DNA from: Cladobotryum mycophilum
Lineage: Eukaryota; Ascomycota; Sordariomycetes; Hypocreales; Hypocreaceae
Length of the DNA: 64,000 nucleotides
Direction of reading: 5' to 3'
Assembly (NCBI GenBank): GCA_036429605.1
Contig: JAVFKD010000004.1
Coordinates: 3,844,001-3,908,000 of the forward strand
This document shows positions 23,483 to 35,493 of this stretch, piece by piece; positions within the stretch are counted from its first letter, which is position 1; each line of letters begins with the position of its first letter. Both the position numbers and the translations under genes were made by a program. A model generated the notes under the pieces. That model was given only the letters and a program-made list of their open reading frames with translations, did no database searches and was not told the origin of the DNA.

Positions 23483-25705
23483 GACTGAAGTCGAATTTCA
23501 GCCGTTGGAATGCGTATGTTTCTCCCGTACTCGAACCGATGGGGTTTCAAAAAAAAAAGATCGTAGTGTCCAGCAACGTGCTGGAATGAAACCGGGACGG
23601 ACCAGCCAAAACGAAATATGGTTGACGATGCCCGACTGTCGGTGTAGAATTTAGGCCTCCTCAATACAAAACGAAAACGAAAAACGAAAAACCGTTCACT
23701 CGTTATTCGTAAAAACGGAGAGAATTGAACAAAAGAGTTCGAATGATGTTGATAAGGATAGGAGAGGCAAAAGTATGTATGTCGTGCCTGTGTGCACGTC
23801 AAACGGGCCTAATTTGGGGACCCTGTTCCTACAGAAACGACGAAAATTGCTGTGGCTGGGGTGTGTGTGATGATGCAATCAGCGAGGCTGGTTCATCGTA
23901 GAAGAGTTGTGTCACCGTTTTCACGGTTGGGAATATGATGAAAACGTCGCCGAAAAGTGAAAGAAAATATACTAGTTCACTCATGCATATGCTTCTGCAA
24001 TTCCGGGGAGTTATCTTTGCGCCCTCTATTGCATCTGTTGTACACAACAACAACAACATGAAGATTACGATTTCGACTGGTCAAGCTCGTAACCCGCAAA
24101 GTAAACAATATAGTCCGCTCACCCGGCAACGCCCCACTCTCATCATCTACCCAATCACAACCTTCCACGCCTAACACTTCCACTTAATCTCCCGCCTTGC
24201 CTCTTCCATCAACGCCAATGTTCGCCTCATCAAGGGACCAACCGCAGTGGAACCGGCCGATGCAGTACTCCGTGCGCCTCGGTCTTCATTGACTTTCCTG
24301 TGTCATTTCCTAAATGAGCACTGCCGTCTCACCCTCATACGAGCCAATACGTACGTACGACTAACAGTGGTTTAGGAATCCAACACGAGCCAGCTCCTCT
24401 TTTGCTACGTGGAGTCCTCTCAGCATCCCTTTCACCGCCGGACAAGTGATTCTGGAGGTAGTGTCTCTCCATCTACATCGAATTCGGTATCGTGCTGTCT
24501 CTGACTGAACACCAATGGTATCACCACGACAAGTCATCATATGTAATGCATCAAATCTCATCATTACTAAGTGTCCCTCCAAGGAAATTCCACTTCAAGC
24601 CGTCTCCAGTACATGAATTTAAAGCTGCCGACAACCAAAGTACTCTGATTACAACCGTATACCATCTACTCCAAACAATCCCACACCCATTATTCAAAAA
24701 GCCGCTCTCATTGTACCACGCTCAACTTGTACTATGCAATCCACCTCTGGCATCATCAAGTCTAAATTAAACTCAGAGCTAGGGGCCAAGTGGTGCTGTT
24801 CCAAGCAGTGACACAGTCGCACCAGAAAAGAAAGGGGTTTACCCCCAAAGGTATAAAAAACAACGTAGATGGTATGCCAATTGTAACAAGAACACTCCGT
24901 GTACGGCAGAGGGAGTGAGGGGTGTGAACCCCCGTTGCTCGTACAATCTATCGCTTCGGTGATATTGCTGAGAAATAAATCCAACATAGTTTCCTCCTCT
25001 TAGTTTCTCGGCCGCATTAGGAGTGGGTGTTGACCTAAAACCAGATATTTTAGGTCATAATCTCATCCACCTAGTGCCAGCTCCGGGAAGGACGAGAATA
25101 AGTAGGGAGATACCACACATGAATGCTAGATAGATAATGTGCCGGCAGCAGTTGAGCCGGCCAACCACATGTCCCCAGATGCAAAAGGCGCGCAACTGAT
25201 AGGTCTCTCCCATTTTTCCCAGTCCGCCCGCCATTATCCCCCACCGTTTCTCCCAATTTTGCATGATTCTCACAAGATAACCAATGTACAACTCCATCCA
25301 TATACGTGTACCACAGGCCAGCTGATAAAAAAGCAACTTTCCCGTCGCCACTCTTTTGGGGGTATCAAACTTTTTTGCCGTAGAGTAAACAGCAGGGTAT
25401 GTGAACCGCCAGTAGAGGCAAGGGATATGAATGAGAAGAAGAAGAGAAGAGAGAAAATAAAAAATAAAAATTGAACAAGGAAAGAATATGAAAAGAAAAT
25501 ATGAGGAAATGTTCAACGTGAAAATGAAACAAAGATAACGCAGAAAATATTCAATCAAGATGATATAAACCGAAATAGTTGGACAAGAGAGATGAATAAA
25601 ATCCGCAACGCTTGCTCGCATGATGATCCATGTCGAGGTACACGCAAAACAAAATACACTTTATCATCATCGTAACATAATCATGATCTTTTTCGTCGGG
25701 GGTCG
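23483..25705. other. Intergenic region between two minus-strand genes
   Basis: It contains the promoter and leader of the 402-aa gene and the 3' side of the 655-aa gene. A 188-codon minus-strand frame at 25055-25621 is driven by an A/T-rich tract (many Phe/Ile/Leu/Tyr) and is judged spurious. No RNA gene was seen. Confidence 0.4.
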
Positions 25706-27673
25706 TCAATAAAAGTTGGAGGCGGCAAGAGCCGGATCATAAGGAGCATGTTCATAAGTAATTTGCTCATATGGCTCAGGGTCGTAAACGCTCGGCGCAT
25801 ATCGGCTTTGAGTATCAGCGTGACTCGGTGCCCGCGGTCGATGAGTCAATGCCTTTCGTTCAAAGCGAGCGCTGCGCGCATCTTCAAGCTGATAGACGGT
25901 GCTCTCCTTGTCGCTGCCAGCGCGAGAAGCACCCATTTGTGGTCGGCCACTGCTGACTGTGATTTCTCCACCATCATTACACTCAATCTCTGCCCCTGAG
26001 ACTCTGACGACAGCCGCACCCGAGACCTTGATGGTGAAGTCGTCGTTATTGTTGTTGTTATTGTTGTTATTGTTGCCGGATGAAGATCGCGTGATACCAG
26101 TGGTGTTACTGCGCTTGTATTCACTTTCATCATGGCTCTCGGTGCTTCGTGTAGACCTGCTGCTAGAGGCCTCACCGCGCTTGGATGCCCTGCGCAGGCT
26201 CTCAGCAGTAAGCGGCATCCCCGACCCACCACTCACATCATCTTGGTATCGTATCGCATCAAAGTACCTATCGTCTTCAAGGCTCACGCCGCCGTTCTCA
26301 AGGCCGCTGGCCCCATAAACAGATGACCGACGTCCCCGACTGTTGGCCGGCACAATATCCATGCCATGCTGCTCATATGCCATAGAGCTACGTCGAGCTC
26401 GAGTGAGCGCAGTGCGACGCTGGTCTGGTGAGACGTCGTGGAATAGATCAACCTCGCCAAGTAAGTCCGCGTCATCAAATGCCAGGGCGTGCTGGTCCGC
26501 AAAACCAACAGACCTGCGATGCGACGCTGGTGGCCGCTGACTTTGACGAGATTGGGGGCGTTCACGTGGGGTTGGTGCTTTGAATGGAGCAGTTGTTGGG
26601 CGCGCCGACTGGGTACGCTTGGGAAGAAATTCCGGAGGAGGCATCTTCTTTCGATCTTCCGTGGGCCTTTTGGAACGTGAGGAGCGACGATTTACCCGTG
26701 GGTGAGGGAGCTCTTCTTCATAACCATATTCCTCGGGTAAATAGCTATTAGCGGAAGGAGGAGATGCAAATCCCATGGCCGAGGACGGTCGTCTGTCGAA
26801 GCGGTTTCGCAAAGGTTCCCCTTGTGGCGGGGGAGGGGGTGGGGGACCGCCCATGAAGCCATCAAAATAGCCAGGCGGGCCCATTGGTGATGGAGGAATA
26901 TGGTGTGGCATCGGAGAAGGCCCAGGACCATGGCCATGAAACATGTGGGGAGGAGGCGGAAAACTGCCAACCGGGAATGGTGGTGGAGGTGGTGGTCCTG
27001 ACCAATTCATATTGGCCATCGGGGGAGGTCTTGGGGGCTGACCGGCGTAATAACTTGCGGGGCGAGTTTGAGCTCGAGGACGAGAACCAGAGGCGGCAGG
27101 TTGTTGAACTCCATAGGCGGCAGGGTCGTCAAGATGGCCTCTTCTGTAGCCGCCTTGCTGGACAATGGGCTGAGTCGCAGCGTGCTTAGGAGCCGGAGGT
27201 CGAGTCTTCTTAAGAGCCCTGGAGTCTCTTTCCTTCTCCCTCGCAGCCTCAGCCCGCGCCCTCCTTCTGTCGTCCTCTTCCTTGTGCTTTCGTGCTTCTC
27301 GCTTCCGTCGCTCGCGATCCCGGTGTTCTCGATCAAGATCCCGCTGAGCTCGTTCGCGGTCCTTGTGCACTGGGCGCCTGGGATCCTTTGGCCTGGGCTT
27401 GTCCCTCTTTGGAGAGCGAGCTGTAGAATCGGAGTCGGTAAGACTAACGCTAGAGACGGACTCATCATCAGAATCTGGCATGAGTCGACCACCGCCACGG
27501 GATTTTCCAGTGTTTGGGCGCTCTTTAGTCGGACTTCTGGGAGCCTCAGATGTGGCGTATTTTCGAGTGCTTGCAATGCCATGAATGGAGCTCCCTGAAT
27601 CATCCTCCGCATCCTCTACGTATCCCACGTAGGCAGCCTTTCTAGATTGAGACATGTTGGTTCTTTTGGACAT
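25706..27673 (-). CDS. Large disordered, charged and proline-rich protein, 655 aa
   Basis: An intronless minus-strand frame of 655 aa ending in SNFY. Order of regions: a Ser/Asp-rich N terminus; a strongly charged Arg/Glu/Lys segment (about residues 88-170, with DREHRDRERRKREARK); a Pro/Gly/His/Met-rich section (about 210-290, with GPPPPPPFP and GGPPPPPPPQ); a Ser/Arg-rich middle; a run of ten Asn; and a compact-looking segment (DDFTIKVSGAAVVRVSGA) before a Tyr/Pro-rich end. No enzyme domain, signal peptide or transmembrane segment is visible. The composition suits a scaffold or RNA/cytoskeleton-associated protein, but the function is unknown. A second ATG (MSQSRK) lies six codons downstream of the chosen start. 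Confidence 0.82.
   Translation of the reverse strand: MSKRTNMSQSRKAAYVGYVEDAEDDSGSSIHGIASTRKYATSEAPRSPTKERPNTGKSRGGGRLMPDSDDESVSSVSLTDSDSTARSPKRDKPRPKDPRRPVHKDRERAQRDLDREHRDRERRKREARKHKEEDDRRRARAEAAREKERDSRALKKTRPPAPKHAATQPIVQQGGYRRGHLDDPAAYGVQQPAASGSRPRAQTRPASYYAGQPPRPPPMANMNWSGPPPPPPFPVGSFPPPPHMFHGHGPGPSPMPHHIPPSPMGPPGYFDGFMGGPPPPPPPQGEPLRNRFDRRPSSAMGFASPPSANSYLPEEYGYEEELPHPRVNRRSSRSKRPTEDRKKMPPPEFLPKRTQSARPTTAPFKAPTPRERPQSRQSQRPPASHRRSVGFADQHALAFDDADLLGEVDLFHDVSPDQRRTALTRARRSSMAYEQHGMDIVPANSRGRRSSVYGASGLENGGVSLEDDRYFDAIRYQDDVSGGSGMPLTAESLRRASKRGEASSSRSTRSTESHDESEYKRSNTTGITRSSSGNNNNNNNNNNDDFTIKVSGAAVVRVSGAEIECNDGGEITVSSGRPQMGASRAGSDKESTVYQLEDARSARFERKALTHRPRAPSHADTQSRYAPSVYDPEPYEQITYEHAPYDPALAASNFY
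26041..26074. repeat. Asn-codon microsatellite inside the 655-aa gene
   Basis: A GTT/ATT triplet run on the plus strand (AAC/AAT on the coding strand) encodes ten consecutive Asn residues. Repeat length is a multiple of three, so variants would stay in frame. Confidence 0.85.
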
Positions 27674-27957
27674 GTAGTAATAAAAATGTGGTTGTTGTTG
27701 TTGCTATTTTCGCCCTGGTGGGAGCGATAAACGACTAGAAGCTCTTCAGTCTGGTGAAAGAGCCGCGCTGCGGCGGGGAAAGAATCTCCGGGCCAGTTTG
27801 ATCGCTGGTTGAAGCTGTCGAGAGTGAAAGTGCGAGGGTAGGAGGTTGTATTGATAAAGCGGTGGACAAGCGACTCAACGTCTCGCCTCGAAGAGTTAAG
27901 GGCGGTTTTCGAGCGTGGGGGTAGCGTAGCGGTGGTGGACAGGAATGACCAACAGCA

Positions 27958-28272
27958 CTACCTAAATAGCCTTTTGCGATCAATGTCTCTGTCCTGCTGG
28001 TGAATAAAGGGGTCTGTGTCGCTGTATACCTTATACCAAGAACAGGTAATGGAGAAAAGGCCCAGTCCGAAAAGAATTGTTCCCCCTCCCACTAGTAGGT
28101 TCTCAGACAAGACTGCGCCGAGACGATCGGGAGTGTGTAGCGTTGGTGGTGAGGAAGAAAAATATCGTGGTGATGAGATGAGAGAGGTGAGTCTTGAGAA
28201 GCGACGACGAGAAAATAGTGGTTGTAAGAAGAATAGGAAGAGAGAAGAGAGAGAAGAGAGCAAACGGATCAA
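27958..28272 (-). CDS. Possible small membrane protein, 104 aa (uncertain)
   Basis: A minus-strand frame of 104 codons, starting MIRLLSSL, lies 285 bp upstream of the 655-aa gene on the same strand. The first half comes from a pyrimidine-rich tract and is Ser/Phe/Leu/Arg-rich, as a mitochondrial presequence or plain low complexity would be. The second half is less biased and holds one hydrophobic segment (GGGTILFGLGLFSITC) followed by a polar tail. It could be a small mitochondrial protein, an upstream frame in the leader of the 655-aa gene, or chance. No homologue is recalled. Confidence 0.27.
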   Translation of the reverse strand: MIRLLSSLSSLFLFFLQPLFSRRRFSRLTSLISSPRYFSSSPPTLHTPDRLGAVLSENLLVGGGTILFGLGLFSITCSWYKVYSDTDPFIHQQDRDIDRKRLFR

Positions 28273-31200
28273 GTCAGCTTTTTTCGTGCTTCCGCCTCAC
28301 TGCTACTGCAAATGGCGCTTTGTTGTTTAGAGCAGGCCAACGGGACGACGCCAGTAGTGGCTATGGTCGAGGTTTTAATCGTCCACCAGTTGCAGTTTCA
28401 GTCGTAGGTGTGGTGCTGGTGCTGGTGCTGGTGCTGGTGCTTTTCTGCTGCCACCACCACTGCCACTGCCACTGCCCTGCACGCACTTCCCAGCACCAGC
28501 ACCAGCACCACCAGCGCAAGCCAAGCAACAGCCAGAGTGCGAGGGCGGGAGAGCGAAAAAGCAGCCCAGTCCGGAAGAGGAGGGGGAGGGGATGGGAGGG
28601 GAGGGGTGGGTGTGGGTGGAGTAGAGTGCGACAGTTTTGAGTGTGTGTATGAGTGAATGTGAGTGGTGAAAAGTGGGAGAGAGTGGGAGAGTCAGAGGAG
28701 TGAGAGACTGTGAGGGGGTGCGTGCGGTGAGCTGGCTGTCTTCCAGGTTCCATGTCTGTCTCGTCCCTCTGGTCTCTGGTCTCTCTTCCCTCATTTTATT
28801 GGGTCTTGCTTGGTGTGTTGTTGCTGTTGCGCCAGCGTGGGATGGGCAATTGGAAAGGGTGGTGCTGTAACGCCTCAACAATAATACCTGGGTAGTAGGT
28901 AGTAATACTTTGTGCAAGCGTTGCCCAAGAAGGACATGATCTGAAGTTTTTGACCGGGCAACCACGACGATGATGTCTCTTGTGCGAGAAGGAGCGCCTG
29001 AGAAAAAAATGACTGTGAAAAAATTTATATTATTCGTTGGGGCACATGCGACTTGTCAATATGGCACAACATCTGAAATGTATGGCTGGATGGATTGGAT
29101 TGTATCATCACATTCTCTCATGCACCTCCAGCTGCTGCACTGCACTGCACTGCGCTGCCCCTCGAGTTTCAATGTCAATTGCAGGCTGCGAGTCCACTGG
29201 AGGATGCGTGGGCCTGCCCTGCGAGACGCACAGTGCACCCGGGCGCCTGACCGGCAACCCACACACCCTCTACTTCCATGCATGGATGTGGTCGAACAAT
29301 CTAGACAGACGGACGGCACCACCACCACTACCAATAACCAATACATGCACCTTCATGAGACAGAGAACCAGGAGGAAGATGGCGACAGCCAAGAATGAAT
29401 AACAGAACCTGAATCATGGTGTCGTTGCATGGAAGCGACAAGACAAGACAGGGAAAAGAGAGAGAGAGAGGGGAGAAGAGGGGGAAAGGGACCATCACGG
29501 GAGGAACAGCAGCCGTTGAGGAGCAGAACCAGATGGCGAGAGGGATGCAATGTCATCCAATACCAGTTCATGGAAGCATGTTCAAACGCAGGGATCTGCT
29601 GCTGGCATTGTCAGTCCCTTGATTGGGCTTATTTTGGAAGATGAAGACATTCTCCTACGAATCATGCCCATGGACGAAAATACCAACGCACCCATCCTGC
29701 ATGCTTCCAAAAACCGACAATACGGCGCATGCACCACGGGAAGCAAAAAGGAAGCGTATCAGGACCTTTCTTTTATAATTCACGTGTCTTCTTTCGGATA
29801 CAGTGACGACGGCGGCTGAAAATTCCTGTCATTTCGTTGTTTATTGCTGTTGTTGTTGCTTCTTCTTGTCCTTAGCACTGGGACCCCTCAACGACATGAG
29901 ATCTGAACCAACGGCAGGGCCAATACGTCATCACGCCCCGGGGACAAGACCCGCCGCTGATCAGAGACATGGCCAGGAGTTCTCCATTCCCAACAGGAAA
30001 AAGGAAGAAGGTAGCTGTCTTTTCGTCCAGGGAGGCCGAAAGTGGCAGAGAGCCCTGGTGAGAGACAGAAGAAGTTCCAAGAAAAATAAAGAAAAAAGAA
30101 AAAAGCACTCAGGCCCAACTGTGGAGCAATCAAACCAGCCAGAGCGGCTCGTCTCTACCCGCTGGTGCGCCACCACCTTGGGTCGCCCATTCTTTTTCGT
30201 GACAATGGACGACGGTTGTCATGGCGGAAACTCTGTTCACGATAAAGTTCGAGCATGACCATTATGGATACGAAAAGAACAAAGAAGATTCATCGATCGT
30301 ACCAAATCGAGCCATTATCCACTTTTGCCAGTTGACTCTCTTGTGAGGCGAAGGCGAAGGAGAGACAGCCAGACACTAGACAGCCTCGTCGCTCTTAAAG
30401 TCCACCATCAGCGCACGTAACCTCCATCTCCAACCCCATCCAGGATAGCCTTCTAAAAAAGGCTACTTTCAAGGATGGAATGCCGTCAGACCTCGCTGCG
30501 ACCTGTCTGTACACCAACTTGAGAGTGCCGAACAGGGGTGCTTGGTAACACCGTCCCCAGTTTCGAAACGGTCTTTCCCCCTCGTTCCATGATTCTTCTA
30601 TCCTGACTTGCTACGGAGGAGTAAAACCTGTCCTCTTCTTCCCTTGTTTTTTTCCCCTGGTCTTTCTGCCTAACTCGTCCGTTGGGCTGAAGGAAAAGGT
30701 TGGGTATCAATTCCCGCTCAACTCAAGAGAAAACCCCGTGTTCCGGTGGTATTCAGTCCATTCTGATTCTCACAGTTTGCGCCCGTTGAAGATGCGGAAA
30801 AAAACATCACAACATATTCTACATGAATGAGCGAGTGGTAGTGCCTAGAGCATGCAAATTAAGTCGTTCCAAATTTAAACCCTTTGAAACGAATGATCGG
30901 GGGACGAGATGCAGCAACGAAATGCAAGCAAACGAAAAAGTCAAGTGAAATTCCCACCAAGCCCCAGTCCAGACGAGTGAGAGGGGGTGATGCAGGATGC
31001 CAGCTCACCACCGGGTCCATCCGCCCATTGAGGCCCAATCGTCGACGATGGCTGTCATGCACGCCGGGTACGCCATCGCCTGCTTATGCCTCTACGGAGC
31101 AGTAGGGCAGCATTTTGCCCCCCAGTTGCCCCTCTTTCTGTTTTTGAACAAGGTTGTTGAAAAAAAAAATGCCTCCAGTCGTGCCTATTCTCGGCGCCTC

Positions 31201-34200
31201 TTCTGTCCAGGCAAGGGCATGTCATCTACCAGCTCGCCTCGCCTGCAACCAAGTCGAACGGATGACTCGAAAAGTTCTGGCTTCCATGGTCTTCCGGTTA
31301 CCGCTGGGGGTTCTCCCAGTGAATGCTCGTCAAGGACGTCTTAGGTACACACCCTGAGAAACAGCGAGAAAACACCCGCCGCGCCAAGCTTTATTCTTGT
31401 CCAACGTTCTACGGACGGGCGAGTCTTCTACGGCCGCTCTCCGTCCGATCAATACATTCACATTCCTGTTTGACGGGGTTTTCACAAACGGCCTCATTGT
31501 CGGCTTTGGCATCCAATGTCGCACACTCAGTAGGAGAGTCCGATATTGCCCCACACCGGCCTCCAACCTCCGTCTCTTTTCTCGTCTCGGCTTCCGATCT
31601 CCCGTCCTCCCCCACCCCCAACACTATACCATATACTACCATAATTTACCAACCAGCAGTTTTCTACATCATGAACATGTTCGAGTTCTTTAGGTTCTTG
31701 CTAGCATGGCACCTGTGCTCGGCACGGCGACCAAGTCTTCTTGACCATATCTCCAAAGCTCAGGGGATGTTCTGCCGCTATGATACTGCAGAATTGATGA
31801 TCATGTGAGACCCAATCCCTCGGGCCATGGCAGTGCATCCCACGGCAGTGATAAGACACATGTTTCAATGTACCCACCCAATCGGAGGAGCTTTACCCAC
31901 TCAACCACTCAATCCCACCCCCATATACCAAGTTGCCTTGGCTCTCAGATTTGACCTGTGCCATACATATTGTGTGTTCCCATGGACGCTGGCAATATCT
32001 CATGATCAATATCCGTGAATCATTCTCGGTCAATGTATGCCTTTTGATTGGTAAGACGAAAACGTTTGTGTCCAGCTTTTTGGGGGCAGGCAAATAATAT
32101 GCCGTGTACCTCGATCAAATCGTAACGGACAAAGGGTCCAAACGCTTTGAAACCAAGATTCCATGCCGAGAGATGTGCGGCACCCTGTGGCTGGCCTTGT
32201 TGTCTCACATTGGGCAAGGCGAGAGGACAAGCTTTACTGGATAAGAGATACGTCCGCCCATATGCGGGATAGTTGGAGTGTATACGAGACATTTTGACGT
32301 CGCTATTTTTGATCTAGGTATCATGTATTACTCCGTTGAGCATCATGTCCATTTCAAGAGATTGCAAATAGGAAGGGATGTCTTATAGACACGTATGTTG
32401 TCTGTACTCGGTACTCCGTAACATATTCTGACTACGATAATCTTCGGAGGGGGCTTTGGCGTCCGAGCTAAAGACTTTTTTGTTGTTGAAAAAGCAAAGA
32501 AGGCGATATTTTGTCTTGCCGGATTGGATCGGATGATGGTAGTCTCATCTCGCAAAAAGCAAACGCGATAACTCATCATCGAAAGAAACAGGGAAAACGT
32601 CATTTGTTTTTAGTTTAGTAGCGCGTTTTAGGGAGAGGAGAGGGAGGAGGGTCATCAGCTGCCACACACACGGACACACACTCTCCTCCTTCTTTGGACA
32701 AGCCGTCCCGGCAAGAAAAGAGAAGAGGGAAAAGCTAAGATTGGCGTGTTGATTTCGCGTTTTGTGTTTTGTTTTTTGGTGTTTGTTTGCTCGTGGTGGA
32801 GGGAGGCGCTGTGATTTGGTGGTGCACTAAGGGATGGGATGGTTATAATGCGGTTGAGTGTGCAGAGTGTCACACAAAAGGTGGCTTGCCTTCCCCCCTT
32901 CCCCCTCTCAGCCAGCAAGCTAGACCAGCCAGCCAGCCAGCCAGAGAGATTGGGATCTTTGGTTTTTTTGGTGGGAGGGAGTTTCTAAGGGTGGAGGGAA
33001 ATAATAGGCAATCAAGGGTTGTGTTCAGCTACGTGCATAATCGTCCCTTCAATTTAAACTTGGGAGAGCTTTTCTGTCGTAATAAACTGCAGGAGGGGGA
33101 AAGACGCCAAATTGTCCGTCTTAAGCATTGTCAAAAAGCCGGTTTTTTTCTTTGCTCTCTCAGCTAGCACACATCTCACCGCCTTTTTCGATAAGCAGTA
33201 CTACTAGGTAAAGTAGGTAGTAAAACAGATTCTTCCCGTCGAAACTTGTAAAGCCGCCGCGCCGCTCCCCTCTCTCTCCGTTTGAGTAGCTTCTCTCTCT
33301 CTGTGTCTCCCACAAAATTTACCTTGAACGTTTTTTTTTCCTGCTCTAGCATCCCAAAGATTGAAAGTCCGTGTTCACACACCAGGCCTGTCTCTCTCTC
33401 TTCTTATTTTATTCGTTCTGGGTTCAGCGCCACAGCTAGACGGCGCTAGTACATAACACCACCCATTGAGTAATGTGAGGGGATAGGGAGGAGAAGGGGG
33501 AAGGGAGATGGCTCGGCAGCAGCTCGGAAAGGGGATGAGGCCGGTGTGGAGGACACAGCATATGTGTGTGTGGTCTTTGTAGATTTAGCTTCCTGTGGGT
33601 AGATTGGCAATCCTTGCCACCAAAGACAGAAGGACAAGCCCTCCGACTTTGCAAGCTTGAGAGATTTAGCTTGTTGGGGGGGCGGTGGTTGATGAGAGAT
33701 GGTGTGCTAATTCCGGCGCCGAGAGATCCAACGGAAGTACAGAAGTGATCATCGCGGGTAATGGCCGACTGTCCCCAAATATTGAACCTCCTTTGTCTCA
33801 CGGGGGTTTCCACAACATTCAACGGAGACGCAAAATGCACGCCATCGTATATCCACCACGGTACACTGTCGTGCGTGCGTGAAAATGACATGCATCCCCA
33901 TCGTATCTCTTATTCACTACCGACCAACCAAACAACCAGCCAACCGGAACGTAGGCTTCCCCGGGGGGCTTTATCGTCCATTTAGAGCTTGGCATGCACG
34001 TATAAGCAGGACGGCAATGCTTTGTCCTCCTCCTCCTCCGAGAGAGAGAGAGAGAGAAGAGGGTGTGGGCATTTCAGCAATGACCCCTCTCCCCCTCCCC
34101 ATCATGAAAGATGGCGTTCAATCTGGGGCACCAGGCATGTGCCTTGTGACTTAGTTATGATTTGACGGCGTGGGTCAATGGTTGCTCTGGAGCGGGACTC

Positions 34201-34374
34201 GGGCGGTATGCATAAGTCTCCAGTTTTCGACGTCATGATAATCGTGATAATGCAGTTGAGCGCATGCTGTGACATGTTTCGCTTTCCCATCATTGGGGGA
34301 CACGTCTCATTTTGTCTTTTGGTGGTTTATCACTTCTCGCCTCAGCAATCCCCATCAAGTCAACTTGGCTAAAA
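28273..34374. other. 6.1-kb intergenic region
   Basis: No gene is supported. It has a (GGTGCT)n run at 28408-28441, CA/GT-rich and GGGGAGGGG tracts (28560-28700), a CT-rich block near 33285-33310, and a GA run near 34040-34057. The many open frames follow these simple-sequence tracts and change strand freely. One plus-strand frame at 31323-31808 is the longest but has no recognisable content. The end near 34374 is 3' UTR of the next gene. Confidence 0.4.
28408..28441 (+). repeat. (GGTGCT)n simple repeat
   Basis: Consecutive GGTGCT units on the plus strand, with related CAGCACC units near 28490-28510. Together they give a GC-rich simple-sequence block with weak inverted symmetry. Confidence 0.75.
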
Positions 34375-35493
34375 TTAGACGGCGATATCCATATCTGACA
34401 CGACGGCTCTGTGGTCGGAGACACGGATCTGATCGTCGAAGCTGTTGGCCAACACACCAAACGTCTTGACCACGGCCGTCAAAGGCTTCTGAATAAAGAG
34501 AAAGTCGATCCTCTGCGGCCACTCCGTGGGTTCCCCAAAGCTCGTGTAGGTCAGGTGATTCCCGTAGTGCTTGCTCAGGGGGACGACGCTGCCAATGTCG
34601 GCCATGGTCGATCCCTCGGCCGTCATGGTCTTGTAGGCCCCGTCCTGGGGCGTGCTGTTGAAGTCTCCGCCAATGAGGACGACTGATGCGTCTGCACTCT
34701 GGCCGGCTTTCCATTCTTTGGCAAATTGGATGAGAAGCTTGGCGCTGTTCTTGCGAGCCTCGACGCCGATGTGGTCAAAGTGCGTGCTCATGACGACCAC
34801 CCGGGTGCCGGTCCCTTTGTGAATGAATTTCCCCATGGTCACGATTCTCGGAAGCACCGCGTCCCACCCCCTCGAGGGCTTCTCTGGGGTCGTACTCAGC
34901 CACCGAGTCTCGTGATGCTCACAGCTCCAGACATCGGAGCGGTAGAAGATGGGCGAAAACTCGCCCTTTTTATCCCCATCATCACGTCCCTTGCCGATGT
35001 GAGACCACGAATCCCCAAGCTGAGATTGGATGTCATTGAGCTGACTGTACAAGACCTCTTGGAAGCAGACAAACGCATTTTCATGGCCAGCGGTGATGAA
35101 GTTGACCTGATTACAGAGCTTGGGGCCTCTGACACTCCACGGATACTCGCTAATACCAGGAGTGCCAATGGCGTATCTGATGTTGAACGAGACGACCCGC
35201 AATGGCATGAAGTCGCGAGCAGTGGTGGTGGTGCCCGCTGTCCCCATACCACCAGCGCCGCCAGCGAAGACAGTCTCGTGATCCGGCTTATTGACAATCA
35301 TGTTTCTTTCTTCAGGCGTTGCTCGGCGTGATGCGTCAAATACGGGACGACGAGCAGGCTCTGAGCTGTAGACAAACAGATTAATACCCCAGGACAGCAC
35401 CAAACAAAAGACCAGGAATAAAAAGAGAGTAAAGGGGAATGAGCTAGATGAGCGTGCAGCGCGTCGTCTGGCAGCGATGCCTATAGAGGCCAT
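34375..35493 (-). CDS. Membrane-anchored endonuclease/exonuclease/phosphatase-family protein
   Basis: An intronless minus-strand frame of 372 aa. The N terminus is basic and followed by a signal-anchor segment (about residues 19-40, with FTLFLFLVFCLVLSW), so the catalytic domain should lie in the lumen or outside the cell. The EEP fold motifs appear in order: VVSFNIRYA, the metal-binding Glu in CFQEVLY, FSPIFYR, the His in STHFDHIG, the Asp/Asn pair in GGDFNSTP, IDFLF, and the terminal SDHRAV. The active site looks complete. The family includes DNase I-like nucleases, sphingomyelinases and inositol phosphatases; the closest type cannot be named from sequence alone, though a phosphodiesterase of the sphingomyelinase-like or secreted-nuclease kind is plausible. 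There are no linked genes of the same pathway. Confidence 0.88.
   Translation of the reverse strand: MASIGIAARRRAARSSSSFPFTLFLFLVFCLVLSWGINLFVYSSEPARRPVFDASRRATPEERNMIVNKPDHETVFAGGAGGMGTAGTTTTARDFMPLRVVSFNIRYAIGTPGISEYPWSVRGPKLCNQVNFITAGHENAFVCFQEVLYSQLNDIQSQLGDSWSHIGKGRDDGDKKGEFSPIFYRSDVWSCEHHETRWLSTTPEKPSRGWDAVLPRIVTMGKFIHKGTGTRVVVMSTHFDHIGVEARKNSAKLLIQFAKEWKAGQSADASVVLIGGDFNSTPQDGAYKTMTAEGSTMADIGSVVPLSKHYGNHLTYTSFGEPTEWPQRIDFLFIQKPLTAVVKTFGVLANSFDDQIRVSDHRAVVSDMDIAV

Noticed and set aside
25055..25621. 188-codon minus-strand frame rich in Phe/Ile/Leu
   Set aside because: The composition follows an A/T-rich tract downstream of the 655-aa gene; no domain is seen and the hydrophobic run is not shaped like regular helices.
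28361..28965. Overlapping frames of 130-196 codons on both strands
   Set aside because: They are produced by simple-sequence tracts (GGTGCT, CA, GGGGA) and are low-complexity in every frame.
31323..31808. 161-codon plus-strand frame
   Set aside because: No recognisable domain; composition shifts along its length, and it overlaps equally long frames on the other strand.
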